This document shows, piece after piece, positions 34,630 to 45,569 of a stretch of 64,000 nt of DNA. The DNA comes from Azolla caroliniana (taxonomy: Eukaryota; Polypodiophyta), in contig JBHGNT010000001.1 in NCBI GenBank assembly GCA_043228905.1, positions 2,604,001-2,668,000 on the forward strand, written 5' to 3'. Made by a program: the position numbers and the translations under genes. Position 1 is the stretch's first letter, and each line of letters opens with the position of its first letter. The notes under the pieces are model-generated. The model was not told the DNA's origin and did not search any database. It saw only the letters and a list, made by a program, of their open reading frames with translations.

Positions 34630-37600
34630 CTATATAGTTGAGCTTTGTGCAGCATAAATATTACTCATGCACACATATGTTGCACCATCATCTTCATGAA
34701 ATTGTAACGTATATTCAAAGACTAATCTTCCAAGTTGGAGATCACCCAATTTCCAACAAGCACCTAACATAGTATTCCACACCAGAAGATTGGGAGAAAA
34801 AGGCATGACCTTGATCAGCTTTACGGCTTTGTCTAAGCAGCCTGTGCGACTGAATAAATCAATCATACAAGTAAAATGCTCTAAACTCGGAATGATATCA
34901 TAGACTCTTCTCAATACATACAAACATAATTGGCTCTCTTCCAATAGACCTGTATGAATGCATGTAGTAAGGAGAATAGCTAATGTGGCCAAATTTGGCT
35001 CTTCACCATGGTTTATCATTTGGTGGAACAACATGAAAACAATCTCATCCTTTCCAAGTTGAGAATACCCAGCGATAAGAATATGCCACGTGACCAAATC
35101 CCGACTAGAAAAGGTGTGAAACAACCCTTGTGCTTCTGCTATCATACCACATTTGGAATACATATCAATCAATGCCTTTGTGATGAGATTTTCATTCTCT
35201 AAGTGACTGTATATGATTTTGGCATGGACGTCTTTCCCTATTTCTACAACTCCTTCATTGCTACAAGCTTTCAATATGCAAATGAATGTGACTACATTTG
35301 GCGAATGACCCTCAAGATAAATTTGTTCAAAACAATAAAATGCTCTCTCTGTGAGCTTGCATTGTATATATCCCGCAATAAGAGAATTCCACATTACTAT
35401 ATCCCAAATTTGAAGCTTATTTACTATGTCCTTTGCTTCACAAAGCATGCCACATTTCACATACATGTCAACCAATGCACTGCTGAGAATATCATTGCCC
35501 TCCAGAAACCCCTCCATCACAACCCTCACATGTATTGTTTGGCCCTTGTAGGCTTCCCCCAAGTTTCCACACGCTTTCAAGACAGTGAGAAAGGTTGGTA
35601 CATTTGGAGAAATCTTATCCATCTCCATATGTTCAAAGTGTGTTAATGCTTCTTCGTTGTTTCCATGTACACAATATCCAGAAATTAATATATTCCATGA
35701 GATTGTATCTCGAGTTTCAAGCTTGTTAAATACTAATTGTGCCTCAACAAGTGCACCACATTTGGCATACATATCTACTAACGCATTTCCAATCACCAAA
35801 TCTTTTCCTAATAAGTGATCTGCAATAGTTTGGGCATGCAATGCTTTTCTTTTCCCTACGACCCCTATGCTGCCACATGCTTTCAAGATGCAAGCAAAAG
35901 TGAATGCGTCTGGTAAGTAGCTACCAGCCTGCATCCAGTAGAAACAGTTTATTGCTTCCTGATTTTTCCCATGTTGGATGTATCCTGAAATAAGTGCATT
36001 CCAAGATATTACATCCTGAACCAGCAATATCTCAAACACTTTTCGTGCTTCTCCAAGCAAGCCATATTTGGCATACATATCTACTAACACATTTCCAAGA
36101 ACATTACATGCTTCCAGAAAGCCTAGCTTAACAATTTGTGCATGTATTTCTTGGTTTTTCTCTGTTATGCCCGTGACACTGCTGTACGTTTTCAAGATGG
36201 AAATGTACGTAAAGGCATCCGGGGAGAAGCCACTTAATTGCATTTGTTCAAAGCATTTTTGGATTTCCTTATTGTGTCCATGTTGAGAGTATCCTGCAAT
36301 AAGCACATTCCAAGAGGTTGTCCTAGGATTTTGCATTGTCTCAAACACTTCTTTTGCTTCTTCAAACATGTCGCATTTGGCATACATCTCTAGAAGTGCA
36401 TCTGCCACATCATCAGACTTCTCTAGCAAACCTTGTTTTATGATCTCAGCATGTATGCCTTGACCCTTATTAGAGTTTCCTGTATTGCAACATACTTTCA
36501 AGATGCATACAAACGTTGCAACATCTGGAGTGTTGCCAAAAAGTTGCATCAATTCAAAACAGTTCAATACAGCCTTATCGAGGCCATGCCGTGAAAATCC
36601 AGAGATAAATGCATTCCATGCAATGACATCCCAAACTGGGAGGTCATGAAATACTTCCTCAGCTTTTTCAATAGAGCCGCATTTTGCATACATATCCACC
36701 AAAACAGTACCAAGTACAGGATATCTTTCCACAAAACCTTGCTTAAGAAACTCACAATGTACTTCGTGACCTTTATCCAAGGCTCCTATCTTTCCACAAG
36801 CTTTCAATATGTAAATGAAAGTCATAACATCTGGAAAGACACCACTAGATTGCATTTGTTCAAAACAATTAAGTGCTTCTTCACCATCCTCTTTTTGGAT
36901 ATATCCTGAAATTAATAAATTCCATAGGACCAAATCTCGCACCGGCAGCTTATCAAACAACATTTGTGCTTCCATAAGCATACCGCAATTTCCATACATA
37001 TCAATTAATGCAGTATGAGCAACTATACTGCTCTCCAACAATCCCTCTTTAACAAGCTTAGAATGTAGCTCTTGACCTTTATCGGTGGCTCCTATGCTAC
37101 CATAGGTTTTTAAGAGACAAGCAAAGTTGATTGAATCTAGAGAAATGTTTAAACATTGCAATTGTTCAGAATAATGAAGAGCTTCATTAACATGCATATG
37201 TTCAGCATATCCAGCAATTAATGCAGTCCATGAAACTACATCCCTAACTTGAAGTTTATCAAATACTTCTTGTGCTTCTAAAAGGGACCCACAGTTCATA
37301 TACATATGTATCAAAGCAGAGCCAACGTTGTTATGTTTCTCGATCCATCCTTCCCTCACAATCATAGCATGTAGTTCTTGACCCTTGTCAATTGCTGTTC
37401 TCGTACCACATACTTTCAATAGAAAAAGAAATGTGATATCATTTGGAGAAAAACCCTCACTATGCATCTGATCTAAAAGGTTCAGTGCCTCTTCAATGTA
37501 ACCATGTTTGAAATATCCAGAAATCAAAACATTCCATGTACTCGTATTCCGTAAAGAAAGTTGATCAAAAACATTACGTGCTTTTCCAAGCAAACCACAT

Positions 37601-38697
37601 TTGGCATACATATCCATCACTGCATTGCTTAAAATCATATCATTTTCCATCAATTTCTCCTTCACAATCTGAGCATGTATCTCTTGCCCCTTACCAGAGT
37701 CTCCTGTACTACCACAAGCTTTCAAAACACAGACAAAGGTAATCTGATTTGGAGGGACACTCATAAGCTGCATTTGCTCAAAATAATCAAGAGCTTCCTT
37801 GTCATGTCCATGCTTCACATATCCTCCAATCATCACATTCCAAGAAACTGTGTTTCGAATTTTAACCATATCAAACACTTCCTTTGCTTTTGCGAGTGCA
37901 TCACATTTGACATACATATCCATTAACGCATTCCCAACTACCACATTTTTCTCCATAGTTCTATTTTTTTGGGAGTGGGCGTGTATTTCTTGACCTTTGT
38001 TCAAGTACCCCATGGTTCCACAAGCTTTCAATACAAAAGCAAAAGTATATGCATCCGGAGAGATTCCATCAACCTCCATCCGGTCATAGCATTTCAATGC
38101 TTCAAGCGCAAAGTCATACCTAATGTATCCTGCAATCAGTACATTCCAAGTTACCACATCTCGGACTGGCAACTTGTCAAATACATCTTGTGCATCTAAA
38201 ACAAGACCACACTTCACATACATATCTACCAATGCATTACCAACTACATTGTTCCTTTCCAACAACCCATATTTAGCAATCCCTAGGTGAAATTCTTGAC
38301 CATTTATGGCATCTTTAATGATTCCACATGCCTTTAATATACCAACATAAGTAAACCCATCAGGAGAGACACCGCATAATTGCATCCGGCCAAAACAATT
38401 CAATGCCTCTTGGCCATATCCTTGATGAGCATATCCTGATATTAGAGAATTCCAAGAAATTACATCTCTATCCTTTAGTTCATCAAATACTTCTTGCGCT
38501 TTTCCAATTGCACCACATTTAGCATACATGTTAATCAATGCGTTTCCGATAGATATACTTTTTGCAAGCAAATTCCCTCCACTAATAATAAGATCACCAT
38601 GTATTCTGTTTCCTTCATACAAATCCTTCTTCTGTGTGCAAGTTTTGAGTAATCTGATGATGGTATCTGATCTCATCAATGATTTCTGGGAAAACAT
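34630..38697 (-). CDS. giant PLS-class PPR protein, E1 with truncated E2 (1355 aa)
   Basis: Single long open frame starting MFSQKSLMRSD. Twelve PLS triplets of about 101 residues and a final P2-L2-S2 give about 38 motifs, several times the size of a typical plant PLS protein. E1 starts near residue 1304. The E2 motif breaks off after YVCMSNIYAA with the tail QSSTI, so there is no complete E2 and no DYW domain. By PPR-code convention, position 5 of P motifs is almost always Asn and the last position Asp or Asn, predicting mostly U or C at every third target base. The sequence TTTTCCCAG just inside the first codons also looks like a splice acceptor, so the mature N-terminus could come from an upstream exon. 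It is convergent with the 884-residue gene and divergent from the 1561-residue gene. Organelle targeting is assumed from the family. Confidence 0.92.
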   Translation of the reverse strand: MFSQKSLMRSDTIIRLLKTCTQKKDLYEGNRIHGDLIISGGNLLAKSISIGNALINMYAKCGAIGKAQEVFDELKDRDVISWNSLISGYAHQGYGQEALNCFGRMQLCGVSPDGFTYVGILKACGIIKDAINGQEFHLGIAKYGLLERNNVVGNALVDMYVKCGLVLDAQDVFDKLPVRDVVTWNVLIAGYIRYDFALEALKCYDRMEVDGISPDAYTFAFVLKACGTMGYLNKGQEIHAHSQKNRTMEKNVVVGNALMDMYVKCDALAKAKEVFDMVKIRNTVSWNVMIGGYVKHGHDKEALDYFEQMQLMSVPPNQITFVCVLKACGSTGDSGKGQEIHAQIVKEKLMENDMILSNAVMDMYAKCGLLGKARNVFDQLSLRNTSTWNVLISGYFKHGYIEEALNLLDQMHSEGFSPNDITFLFLLKVCGTRTAIDKGQELHAMIVREGWIEKHNNVGSALIHMYMNCGSLLEAQEVFDKLQVRDVVSWTALIAGYAEHMHVNEALHYSEQLQCLNISLDSINFACLLKTYGSIGATDKGQELHSKLVKEGLLESSIVAHTALIDMYGNCGMLMEAQMLFDKLPVRDLVLWNLLISGYIQKEDGEEALNCFEQMQSSGVFPDVMTFIYILKACGKIGALDKGHEVHCEFLKQGFVERYPVLGTVLVDMYAKCGSIEKAEEVFHDLPVWDVIAWNAFISGFSRHGLDKAVLNCFELMQLFGNTPDVATFVCILKVCCNTGNSNKGQGIHAEIIKQGLLEKSDDVADALLEMYAKCDMFEEAKEVFETMQNPRTTSWNVLIAGYSQHGHNKEIQKCFEQMQLSGFSPDAFTYISILKTYSSVTGITEKNQEIHAQIVKLGFLEACNVLGNVLVDMYAKYGLLGEARKVFEILLVQDVISWNALISGYIQHGKNQEAINCFYWMQAGSYLPDAFTFACILKACGSIGVVGKRKALHAQTIADHLLGKDLVIGNALVDMYAKCGALVEAQLVFNKLETRDTISWNILISGYCVHGNNEEALTHFEHMEMDKISPNVPTFLTVLKACGNLGEAYKGQTIHVRVVMEGFLEGNDILSSALVDMYVKCGMLCEAKDIVNKLQIWDIVMWNSLIAGYIQCKLTERAFYCFEQIYLEGHSPNVVTFICILKACSNEGVVEIGKDVHAKIIYSHLENENLITKALIDMYSKCGMIAEAQGLFHTFSSRDLVTWHILIAGYSQLGKDEIVFMLFHQMINHGEEPNLATLAILLTTCIHTGLLEESQLCLYVLRRVYDIIPSLEHFTCMIDLFSRTGCLDKAVKLIKVMPFSPNLLVWNTMLGACWKLGDLQLGRLVFEYTLQFHEDDGATYVCMSNIYAAQSSTI

Positions 38698-39102
38698 TTA
38701 AAACATTTCTTCTTATAACAATGGACAAAAGTTCCATTTTTTTCATAATGTGTTATTACTTTCTCCTTCAAATCACTGATCATATTCAACCAACAGAATT
38801 TAAAGTGGACTCTCTCTCTCTCTCTCCGTAACTGTTCTGAATTCAGTGATTCTCCAAAAATGGCCTTCATAGATTGGTATTACTCGCCAATAAATTGAAC
38901 ACAGCATTAATGTGAAGTAACAATGACATGAACTATGCATACGGTATCTGTATCTTTGAACCAAGTGAATACGCAAAGCTTAAAGAAACTATTGCCCATT
39001 CGAAGTAAATCCAACCCAAGTTGCTAAGTTCTCTTCAATTAAGAGCAGTGCAGTCGGTTGCATGTATAGCTGGTTACTGATATAAGTAGATTGTTTGTGT
39101 CT

Positions 39103-39145
<43 letters not shown>

Positions 39146-40883
39146 GTTAGAACATTGTGTTTCGAACCCAAGACATAGTGCTGGTGGTGTTAGTTGTTAA
39201 CACTAGGGTAAGAAACGAGAGCAATTATACATAAAAACAGGAAAAAGTATAGTCAATACAAAGTTCAATATAAAGCTATGAATAACAATAACACTAAATC
39301 AACTAAGAATCAATGATAAGTTATAACCTGCATTAGGGACTAGATACAACATTCTATGTGTGTACGTGACATAGAAGTTTCAACCAATGTATCTATCACA
39401 ATGATGGGAGAGTGAGTGGGATATCTAAACCAATGCAATGCATCTCTCATCCATTTTTGACAAAGGATGGACATCCACGCACACATGCCCCAACAAAGTG
39501 TGTGTTCACATACAAAGTGTATGATTAAACTTGACATCTCAACATGCCCCTTCAAGATCAACTTTGTCGTATTGTTAAACGGGTGATAGGATTGGGTTCC
39601 TTTCACATAATAGAGTAGTTAGCAGACTATATATCAATTATGGTCTAGTGTAAGATTATGAATAGGCTCCTAATTAATACTTATTGTGATTTGTGTGGAT
39701 CTAGCCTTATGTAAACACCAACCTCTTTTCCATCAATTTGTACACATACCCACCCCTTCGCATAGTATCTATTGAAAATACTTTGGTCAACCATGATCAA
39801 TTCTAAGAGGGTTTTCACACTCATACATGTATGCTTGCCACGGCATAAAAGAAATAAGGCAACCCATGAACCATGCCACGACACCCCCTCCTACTACCAA
39901 GCAAGATCCACAATATAAAGGTGATCAATCTTTCAACATTTTAAAACAAGAAACAATGTGCTAAATCAGAACGTGAGAGCATTGTCTTTTTTTCCTACAT
40001 CTCAAAGCTAATTGTTTGGTTTTGCTGGTAAATAGATGAACTTCCAGGAGTATCTTGGTACTTTTCCCATTTTAAAACTCTTTGAACTCTTCATAATTCT
40101 AGTTTGAGATCATCAACACTACAAATTTTCTACTAAAGAATGGACTTACATTATAGAGCATATTTTAAGTCAACAACAATATTGGATGGGATCAACATGG
40201 CATTGTAATTAAGCAAAGGATGAAGGGCAAAGCATTGAAATACAATATTTGGATATCTACTAGAATTCCATGACACTAAAGTTGATGAATCCTCATTTGA
40301 AGGCTTCATGGGACAAAAAGGAGTCTGAAAAAGTATACGGAATTGCCCATAAGTTTTAGAAAAAATACCATGATAGCGCTCACTTTTCATAGATACCAAA
40401 AGATCCCCCAAGTGGAAGACCAGCCGTCACGCTCGGTTTTAATTTCATACAAGAAGATTTGTTTCCTTGTGTAAACCTTGAAAACCTTGGGGGGGGTGTG
40501 TTTCGGTAAACACTCTAAAAGTCAGAGTGTTTTTCTATTCAAAATTAGGTTGACCTGGGTTCAAATTCCAAGCACAACCAACACTCCCCTCCCCCCAATG
40601 ACCTTTGGCAGTTACAACAATGGATGGAAACCAGAAAGAGAGAATGCATTGGAGTGGGTTGCATACTCACAAAAACAGAGCGAAGATGATGCCTGGATGG
40701 GTATGGCTTTGGCTCACTACACCAGAACAGACCAATTATTGAAGTATAAGAGGTGAACAAAGAGTAATAATAATGATAATGTTGTCAAAGAAAGCTAAGG
40801 ATTAGAGAAAAGAGCGAAAAGAAATCCTTTAATGGACGCAAGTTGGAAAACGAATGAAGAAGACCCATTCATGGTAGAAATCA
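38698..40883. other. shared upstream region of two divergent giant PPR genes
   Basis: About 2.2 kb between the starts of the 1355-residue (-) and 1561-residue (+) genes, presumably holding both promoters. It contains short CT runs at 38812-38826, a GA microsatellite at 39105-39145 and a G-run near 40490. Open frames here are short and without domains. Confidence 0.5.
39105..39145 (-). repeat. (GA)n microsatellite upstream of the 1355-residue PPR gene
   Basis: GA dinucleotides on the plus strand (CT in the sense of the minus-strand gene), about 410 bp upstream of its start codon. Confidence 0.93.
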
Positions 40884-43800
40884 ATGGAAAAGGTTGTCAT
40901 GAATTCAAACAGCACAACAAGTGGCTCAAATGCTGCCATTATTTCTTTACTAAAAACTTGTGCTAAGAATAAAGATCTGAATGAAGGTATCAAGTTACAT
41001 GGTGATATAATAAGGAAGGGCCTTCTTTTGAAAGATCATTTTGTTGGAAATACCTTAGTAAATATGTATGCCAAATGCGGTGAACTTGCAAAAGCACAAG
41101 AAGTATTCAATGAACTTCCCATTCAAGACATTGTCTCATGGAATGTATTAATATCAGGATATGCCCACTATGGACACAGCCAAGAAGCATTGAATTGTTT
41201 TGAACAAATGAAACTCAAAAGAGGTTTATCTCCCAATTCAGTCACATTTGTTTGTGCTTTAAAAGCTTGTGGAAATATCGGTGATTGTGTACTAGGCCAA
41301 GAAATACATGTTGATATTATTAAAAGAAAATTGCTTACCAATGAACTTGTTGGAAATGCATTGGTCAATATGTATGCTGGATGTGGTCTTCTTGGGAAAT
41401 CACGAGAAGTATTTGATGAGCTTTCAGTTCATAATGTGGTTTCATGGAATGCATTGATAACAGCTTATTCTAATAATCAATGTGAAGAAGATGCATTGCA
41501 TTGTTTTGAACAAATGCAACTTTGTGGTTTATCACCGGATGGAGTCACTTTTCTTTGCATATTAAAAGCATGTGGGAATGTAGGATCTTCGAGTAAGGGC
41601 CAAGAAATACATGCTCAGATTGTTGGAGGTGGATTTCTTGGAAAAGATATCACTATTGGTAATGCATTGGTGGATATGTATGCTAGGTCTGGAACTCTCA
41701 CAAAAGCACAAGAAGTGTTCAATGAGCTTCCAACTCAAAATGTCATTGCATGGAATGCATTAATTGCTGGGTATTCCAATCATGGTAATGATGAGAATGC
41801 ATGGCATTGCTTTCAACAAATGAGACTCCATGGCCTTCTCCCTGATATAGTCACCTTTTCTTGTGTATTAAAAGCATGTGCTAGTGCAAAAGCCTCAGGT
41901 AAGGGTCAAGAAATTCATGCCCAGATTGTCAGGAATGTGTCCCTTCATAAAGATGTCATTGTTGGAAATGCTTTGCTTGATATGTATGCTAAATCTGGAA
42001 TGCTTTCAAAAGCACGAGATTTATTCAATGAGCTTAAATTTCGTGATGTAGTTACTTGGAATGTGTTAATTGGAGGATATGTTCAACATGGACATGGTGA
42101 GGAAGCGATGAACTGTTTTGAAAAGATGCAACAGGGCTATATCTCGCCGAATTGGATCACCTTTCTTTACTTGTTGAAAGCATGTTATATCACAAGAGCA
42201 ATGAATAAAGGTCATGATATACTATCTAGGATCCTTGGAGACGGCTTTTTAGAATATAACAATATCATTGGCTCTACAGTTGTATGCATGTATGCAAAAT
42301 CTGGTATGCTTGGCAAAGCACAAGAAGTTTTTGACACACTTCCATCTCAGGACATCATATCATGGACTGCTTTGATTGTAGGATATGCTGAAAATGCACA
42401 GGGTGAGGAAGCAGTGAATAGCTTTGAATATATGAAACTTCAGGGTATTTTTCCTGACCCAATTTCTCTTATTTGTATCCTTAAAGCATGTGGCAGCATA
42501 GGTGCAACTGAAAAGGGCCAAAGTATACACACAGAGATTGTGAGAAGAGGATTGTTGGAAAATGACAATACAATCGGAAATGCTCTAGTTGGAATGTATG
42601 CTGTTTTGGGGATGCTTGGAGAAGCACAAGGAATGTTTGATAAGTTGCAAGTTAAGGAAGTAGTTTCATGGAATGAGCTAATTGAAGGATATATTGGATA
42701 TGGATATGATTGTGTAGCATTATACGCTTTTGGGCAGATGCAACTTGAGTGTATTTTACCTGATGGAGGAACTCTTTTTTCTATCTTCAAATCATGTACC
42801 AGTTTAGGTGCTTTCAAAGAAGGTCAATCATTACATGCTCAGATTGTAAACGAAGTGTCCTTGGAAACTGACATTAAAATTGGTACTGCACTTGTAGATA
42901 TGTATGGTAAATTTGGTGCATTAGTAAAAGCACAAGAAGTGTTTGATGGACTAGAGACTAAAAATGTAGTTTCATGGAATGCACTTATTGCTGGGTATTC
43001 CCAACATGAACTTGGGGATAAAGCATTAGATTGTTTTGAAAAAATGAAATTGTGTGACTCAACTCCAGATGAAATTACCTTCCATTCTATCTTAAAAGCA
43101 TGTGGTAGCATAGGAGCATTGGTGAAGGGCCAAGAAATACATGCGGAAGTGGTTAAAAACGGACTCTTGGAGAAAGATATGGCCATTGGCAATACATTAA
43201 TTAGCATGTATGTGAGATGTGGTGCACTTGAAAAAGCACAAGAAGTGTTTGACGGCATTCCCATTTGGAATGTGACCTCCTTAAATATTTTGCTGGCAGG
43301 ATATTCTCAAAATGGTCAAGGTGAGGAAGCACTGAAATTATTTGAAAGTTTGCGATATAAAGAAACTTCTCCAAATGTAGTCACCTTTGTATGCATCTTG
43401 AAAGCTTGTGGTAGCATAGGAGAAATTAATAAAGTCCAAGAATTACATACTAGAATAATCAAATGCGGAGTCCTAGAGCATAATGATATGATTGGTAGTG
43501 TGTTAGTGGATATGTACGCAAAATGTAGCTTGTTTGCTGAAGCTGAACAAGTGTTTGGCAATCTTCAACATCAAGATGTAATCTCATGGACTGCCTTAAT
43601 TGCCGGATATGCTGAACATTCACACAATGAAGAAGCATTAAACTGTTTTCTAAACATGCAACAACAAGGCATTTCTCCGGATCCAGTTACTTTTGTTTGC
43701 ATCCTGAAAGTGTGTGGAAGCCTGCAAGTAGCTGAAAAAGGTCAAGAAATACATGCCGATATCATTAGGAAAGGGTGGTTGGAAATGCATACTATTCTTG

Positions 43801-45569
43801 GTAACCCTTTAATAGATATGTATGCCAATTGTCTCATGCTTGAAGATGCTGAGCAAGTGTTCAAAACTTTAGCAGTTCATGACATTGTCTGTTGGAATAT
43901 TGTCATTGCAGGATTTGTCCAACATGGTTGTGAAGAGGAAGCATTTAATTCTCTTGAGAGACTGCAATATGAGAGTTTATCGCCTGATGGAACCACTTTT
44001 GTTTCTTTATTGAAAGCATGTGGCAGTGTACAAGCCTTGGACAAGGGTCACGACATGCATGCTCATGTTCTTAAACATGGCTTTCAGAAAAGTGATATGG
44101 TTGTTCGAAATGCAATTATAGATATGTATGTAAAATGTGGTGCACTTACTGAAGCACAAAAGGCTTTCGACATGCTACCAAACTTGACTACAGTTTCATG
44201 GAATGTGCTCATTGCAGGATATACACAACATGATTACCATGAAGAAGCTGAGAATAATTTTTATTTGATGCGATTGCGTGGTTTCTCACCAGATGAGGTC
44301 ACATTTGTTTGCATGTTGAAAGCATTTGGCTGCATAAAAGTAGCTTCAAAGGGTCAAAAGCTACATACAGATATTGTCACACTTGGATCCCTTGAAAGAA
44401 ATGATGTTGTTAGAAAGGCATTGATTGGTATGTATGTGAAATGGGGCATGCTTCAAGAAGCATATGCAATATTTCAAAATTTGCTAGTAAAGGATGTTGT
44501 TTCTTGCAATGCGTTGATCTCAGGATATGTAGAACAACGGTATTGTCGGGAAGCGTTTGAATGTTTTAGATGGATGCAAAAGTCAGGTATCGCTCCAGAT
44601 TCAGTGACCTTCATTTGCACTTTGAAATCTTGTGCCATGTTAGGATTTTTCGAAAAAGGTCTGGAAATACATGCTCAAATAATGAAATTTGGCTTGTTGG
44701 AAAAAGATATACTTATCGGAAATGCTATGGTAGATATGTATGTGAAATGTGGCATGCTTTCTGAGGCACAAAAAGTCTTTAATAAACTTTTGGTGAGAGA
44801 TGAAGTCTCATGGAATGTGTTAATCTTGGGATACGCCCAACATGGACTCAGTGAAGAAGCTCTAGATTGCTTGAAATCGATGCAATTTTGGGGGTTTTCA
44901 CCAGATCAAATCACTTGTGTCGCTGCATTGGGAGCATGTAGTGCTATAGTAGCCATTATTGAAGGCCAAAAGATACACGCTGAGATTGTCAAAAAAGGTT
45001 TTCTAGAAACAGATAATATTGTTGGCAATGCCTTAGTAGATATGTATGCTGATTGCTGTATGGTTTCCGAAGCACATAAAGTGTTTAAAGAATTGCTAGT
45101 TCAAGACGTCATCTCATGGAATGCACTTATTGCAGGATATGCACAGCTTGGAAGCAATGAACTTGTATTTCATTTATTTCATAAAATGCTACAAGAAGGT
45201 AATGATCCAGATTCTGTAACATTTACGATTTTGCTTAACACATGTAGTCATGCAGGTATGGTAGGAAGGAGTGAGATATGTTTTCAAACCATGAAGAGTG
45301 TGTATGGAATCTCTCCAACACCAGAACATTATGCATGCATGGTGGATCTTTTTGGGCGTAGTGGTCAGTTAGAGATGGCAGTGTTACTGGTCAATAACCT
45401 TCCTTTTTCTGAACACCTCATAGTATGGAATACACTGTTGGGTGCTTGTAAAAAAGAGGGGGATGTGGAGCTTGCAAGATCAGCCTTCGAACATGTTATA
45501 CAATTGGATGATATGGACTCTGCTGCTTACATCTGTATATGGAACATATATGCCAATATTACTAAGTGA
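40884..45569 (+). CDS. giant PLS-class PPR protein, E1 with truncated E2 (1561 aa)
   Basis: One uninterrupted frame from ATG 40884 (MEKVVMNSNSTT). I count fourteen PLS triplets (typical L block: ILKACGSIGALVKGQEIHAE) plus a final P2-L2-S2, about 44-45 motifs in all. This is exceptional for the family, where plant PLS proteins commonly carry 10-20. E1 begins near residue 1512; E2 is cut after AAYICIWNIYA with the tail NITK. There is no DYW domain, so a partner would have to supply deaminase activity. P-motif code pairs (positions 5 and last) are N/N, N/D, N/D, N/N, T/D, N/D, N/D, N/N, T/D, then N/D five times. The N-terminus is short and Ser/Thr/Asn-rich; targeting is uncertain. The closest relatives in the window are the 1355- and 884-residue proteins. 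Confidence 0.93.
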   Translation: MEKVVMNSNSTTSGSNAAIISLLKTCAKNKDLNEGIKLHGDIIRKGLLLKDHFVGNTLVNMYAKCGELAKAQEVFNELPIQDIVSWNVLISGYAHYGHSQEALNCFEQMKLKRGLSPNSVTFVCALKACGNIGDCVLGQEIHVDIIKRKLLTNELVGNALVNMYAGCGLLGKSREVFDELSVHNVVSWNALITAYSNNQCEEDALHCFEQMQLCGLSPDGVTFLCILKACGNVGSSSKGQEIHAQIVGGGFLGKDITIGNALVDMYARSGTLTKAQEVFNELPTQNVIAWNALIAGYSNHGNDENAWHCFQQMRLHGLLPDIVTFSCVLKACASAKASGKGQEIHAQIVRNVSLHKDVIVGNALLDMYAKSGMLSKARDLFNELKFRDVVTWNVLIGGYVQHGHGEEAMNCFEKMQQGYISPNWITFLYLLKACYITRAMNKGHDILSRILGDGFLEYNNIIGSTVVCMYAKSGMLGKAQEVFDTLPSQDIISWTALIVGYAENAQGEEAVNSFEYMKLQGIFPDPISLICILKACGSIGATEKGQSIHTEIVRRGLLENDNTIGNALVGMYAVLGMLGEAQGMFDKLQVKEVVSWNELIEGYIGYGYDCVALYAFGQMQLECILPDGGTLFSIFKSCTSLGAFKEGQSLHAQIVNEVSLETDIKIGTALVDMYGKFGALVKAQEVFDGLETKNVVSWNALIAGYSQHELGDKALDCFEKMKLCDSTPDEITFHSILKACGSIGALVKGQEIHAEVVKNGLLEKDMAIGNTLISMYVRCGALEKAQEVFDGIPIWNVTSLNILLAGYSQNGQGEEALKLFESLRYKETSPNVVTFVCILKACGSIGEINKVQELHTRIIKCGVLEHNDMIGSVLVDMYAKCSLFAEAEQVFGNLQHQDVISWTALIAGYAEHSHNEEALNCFLNMQQQGISPDPVTFVCILKVCGSLQVAEKGQEIHADIIRKGWLEMHTILGNPLIDMYANCLMLEDAEQVFKTLAVHDIVCWNIVIAGFVQHGCEEEAFNSLERLQYESLSPDGTTFVSLLKACGSVQALDKGHDMHAHVLKHGFQKSDMVVRNAIIDMYVKCGALTEAQKAFDMLPNLTTVSWNVLIAGYTQHDYHEEAENNFYLMRLRGFSPDEVTFVCMLKAFGCIKVASKGQKLHTDIVTLGSLERNDVVRKALIGMYVKWGMLQEAYAIFQNLLVKDVVSCNALISGYVEQRYCREAFECFRWMQKSGIAPDSVTFICTLKSCAMLGFFEKGLEIHAQIMKFGLLEKDILIGNAMVDMYVKCGMLSEAQKVFNKLLVRDEVSWNVLILGYAQHGLSEEALDCLKSMQFWGFSPDQITCVAALGACSAIVAIIEGQKIHAEIVKKGFLETDNIVGNALVDMYADCCMVSEAHKVFKELLVQDVISWNALIAGYAQLGSNELVFHLFHKMLQEGNDPDSVTFTILLNTCSHAGMVGRSEICFQTMKSVYGISPTPEHYACMVDLFGRSGQLEMAVLLVNNLPFSEHLIVWNTLLGACKKEGDVELARSAFEHVIQLDDMDSAAYICIWNIYANITK

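Noticed and set aside
39140-39210. TTTCGAACCC next to the GA microsatellite, resembling a tRNA-derived repeat end
   Set aside because: A single B-box-like string with no other tRNA or SINE structure.
40554-40574. GGTTCAAATTCC, like a tRNA T-loop or SINE B box
   Set aside because: No cloverleaf can be drawn around it and I find no A box at the right distance, so neither a tRNA nor a SINE is supported.
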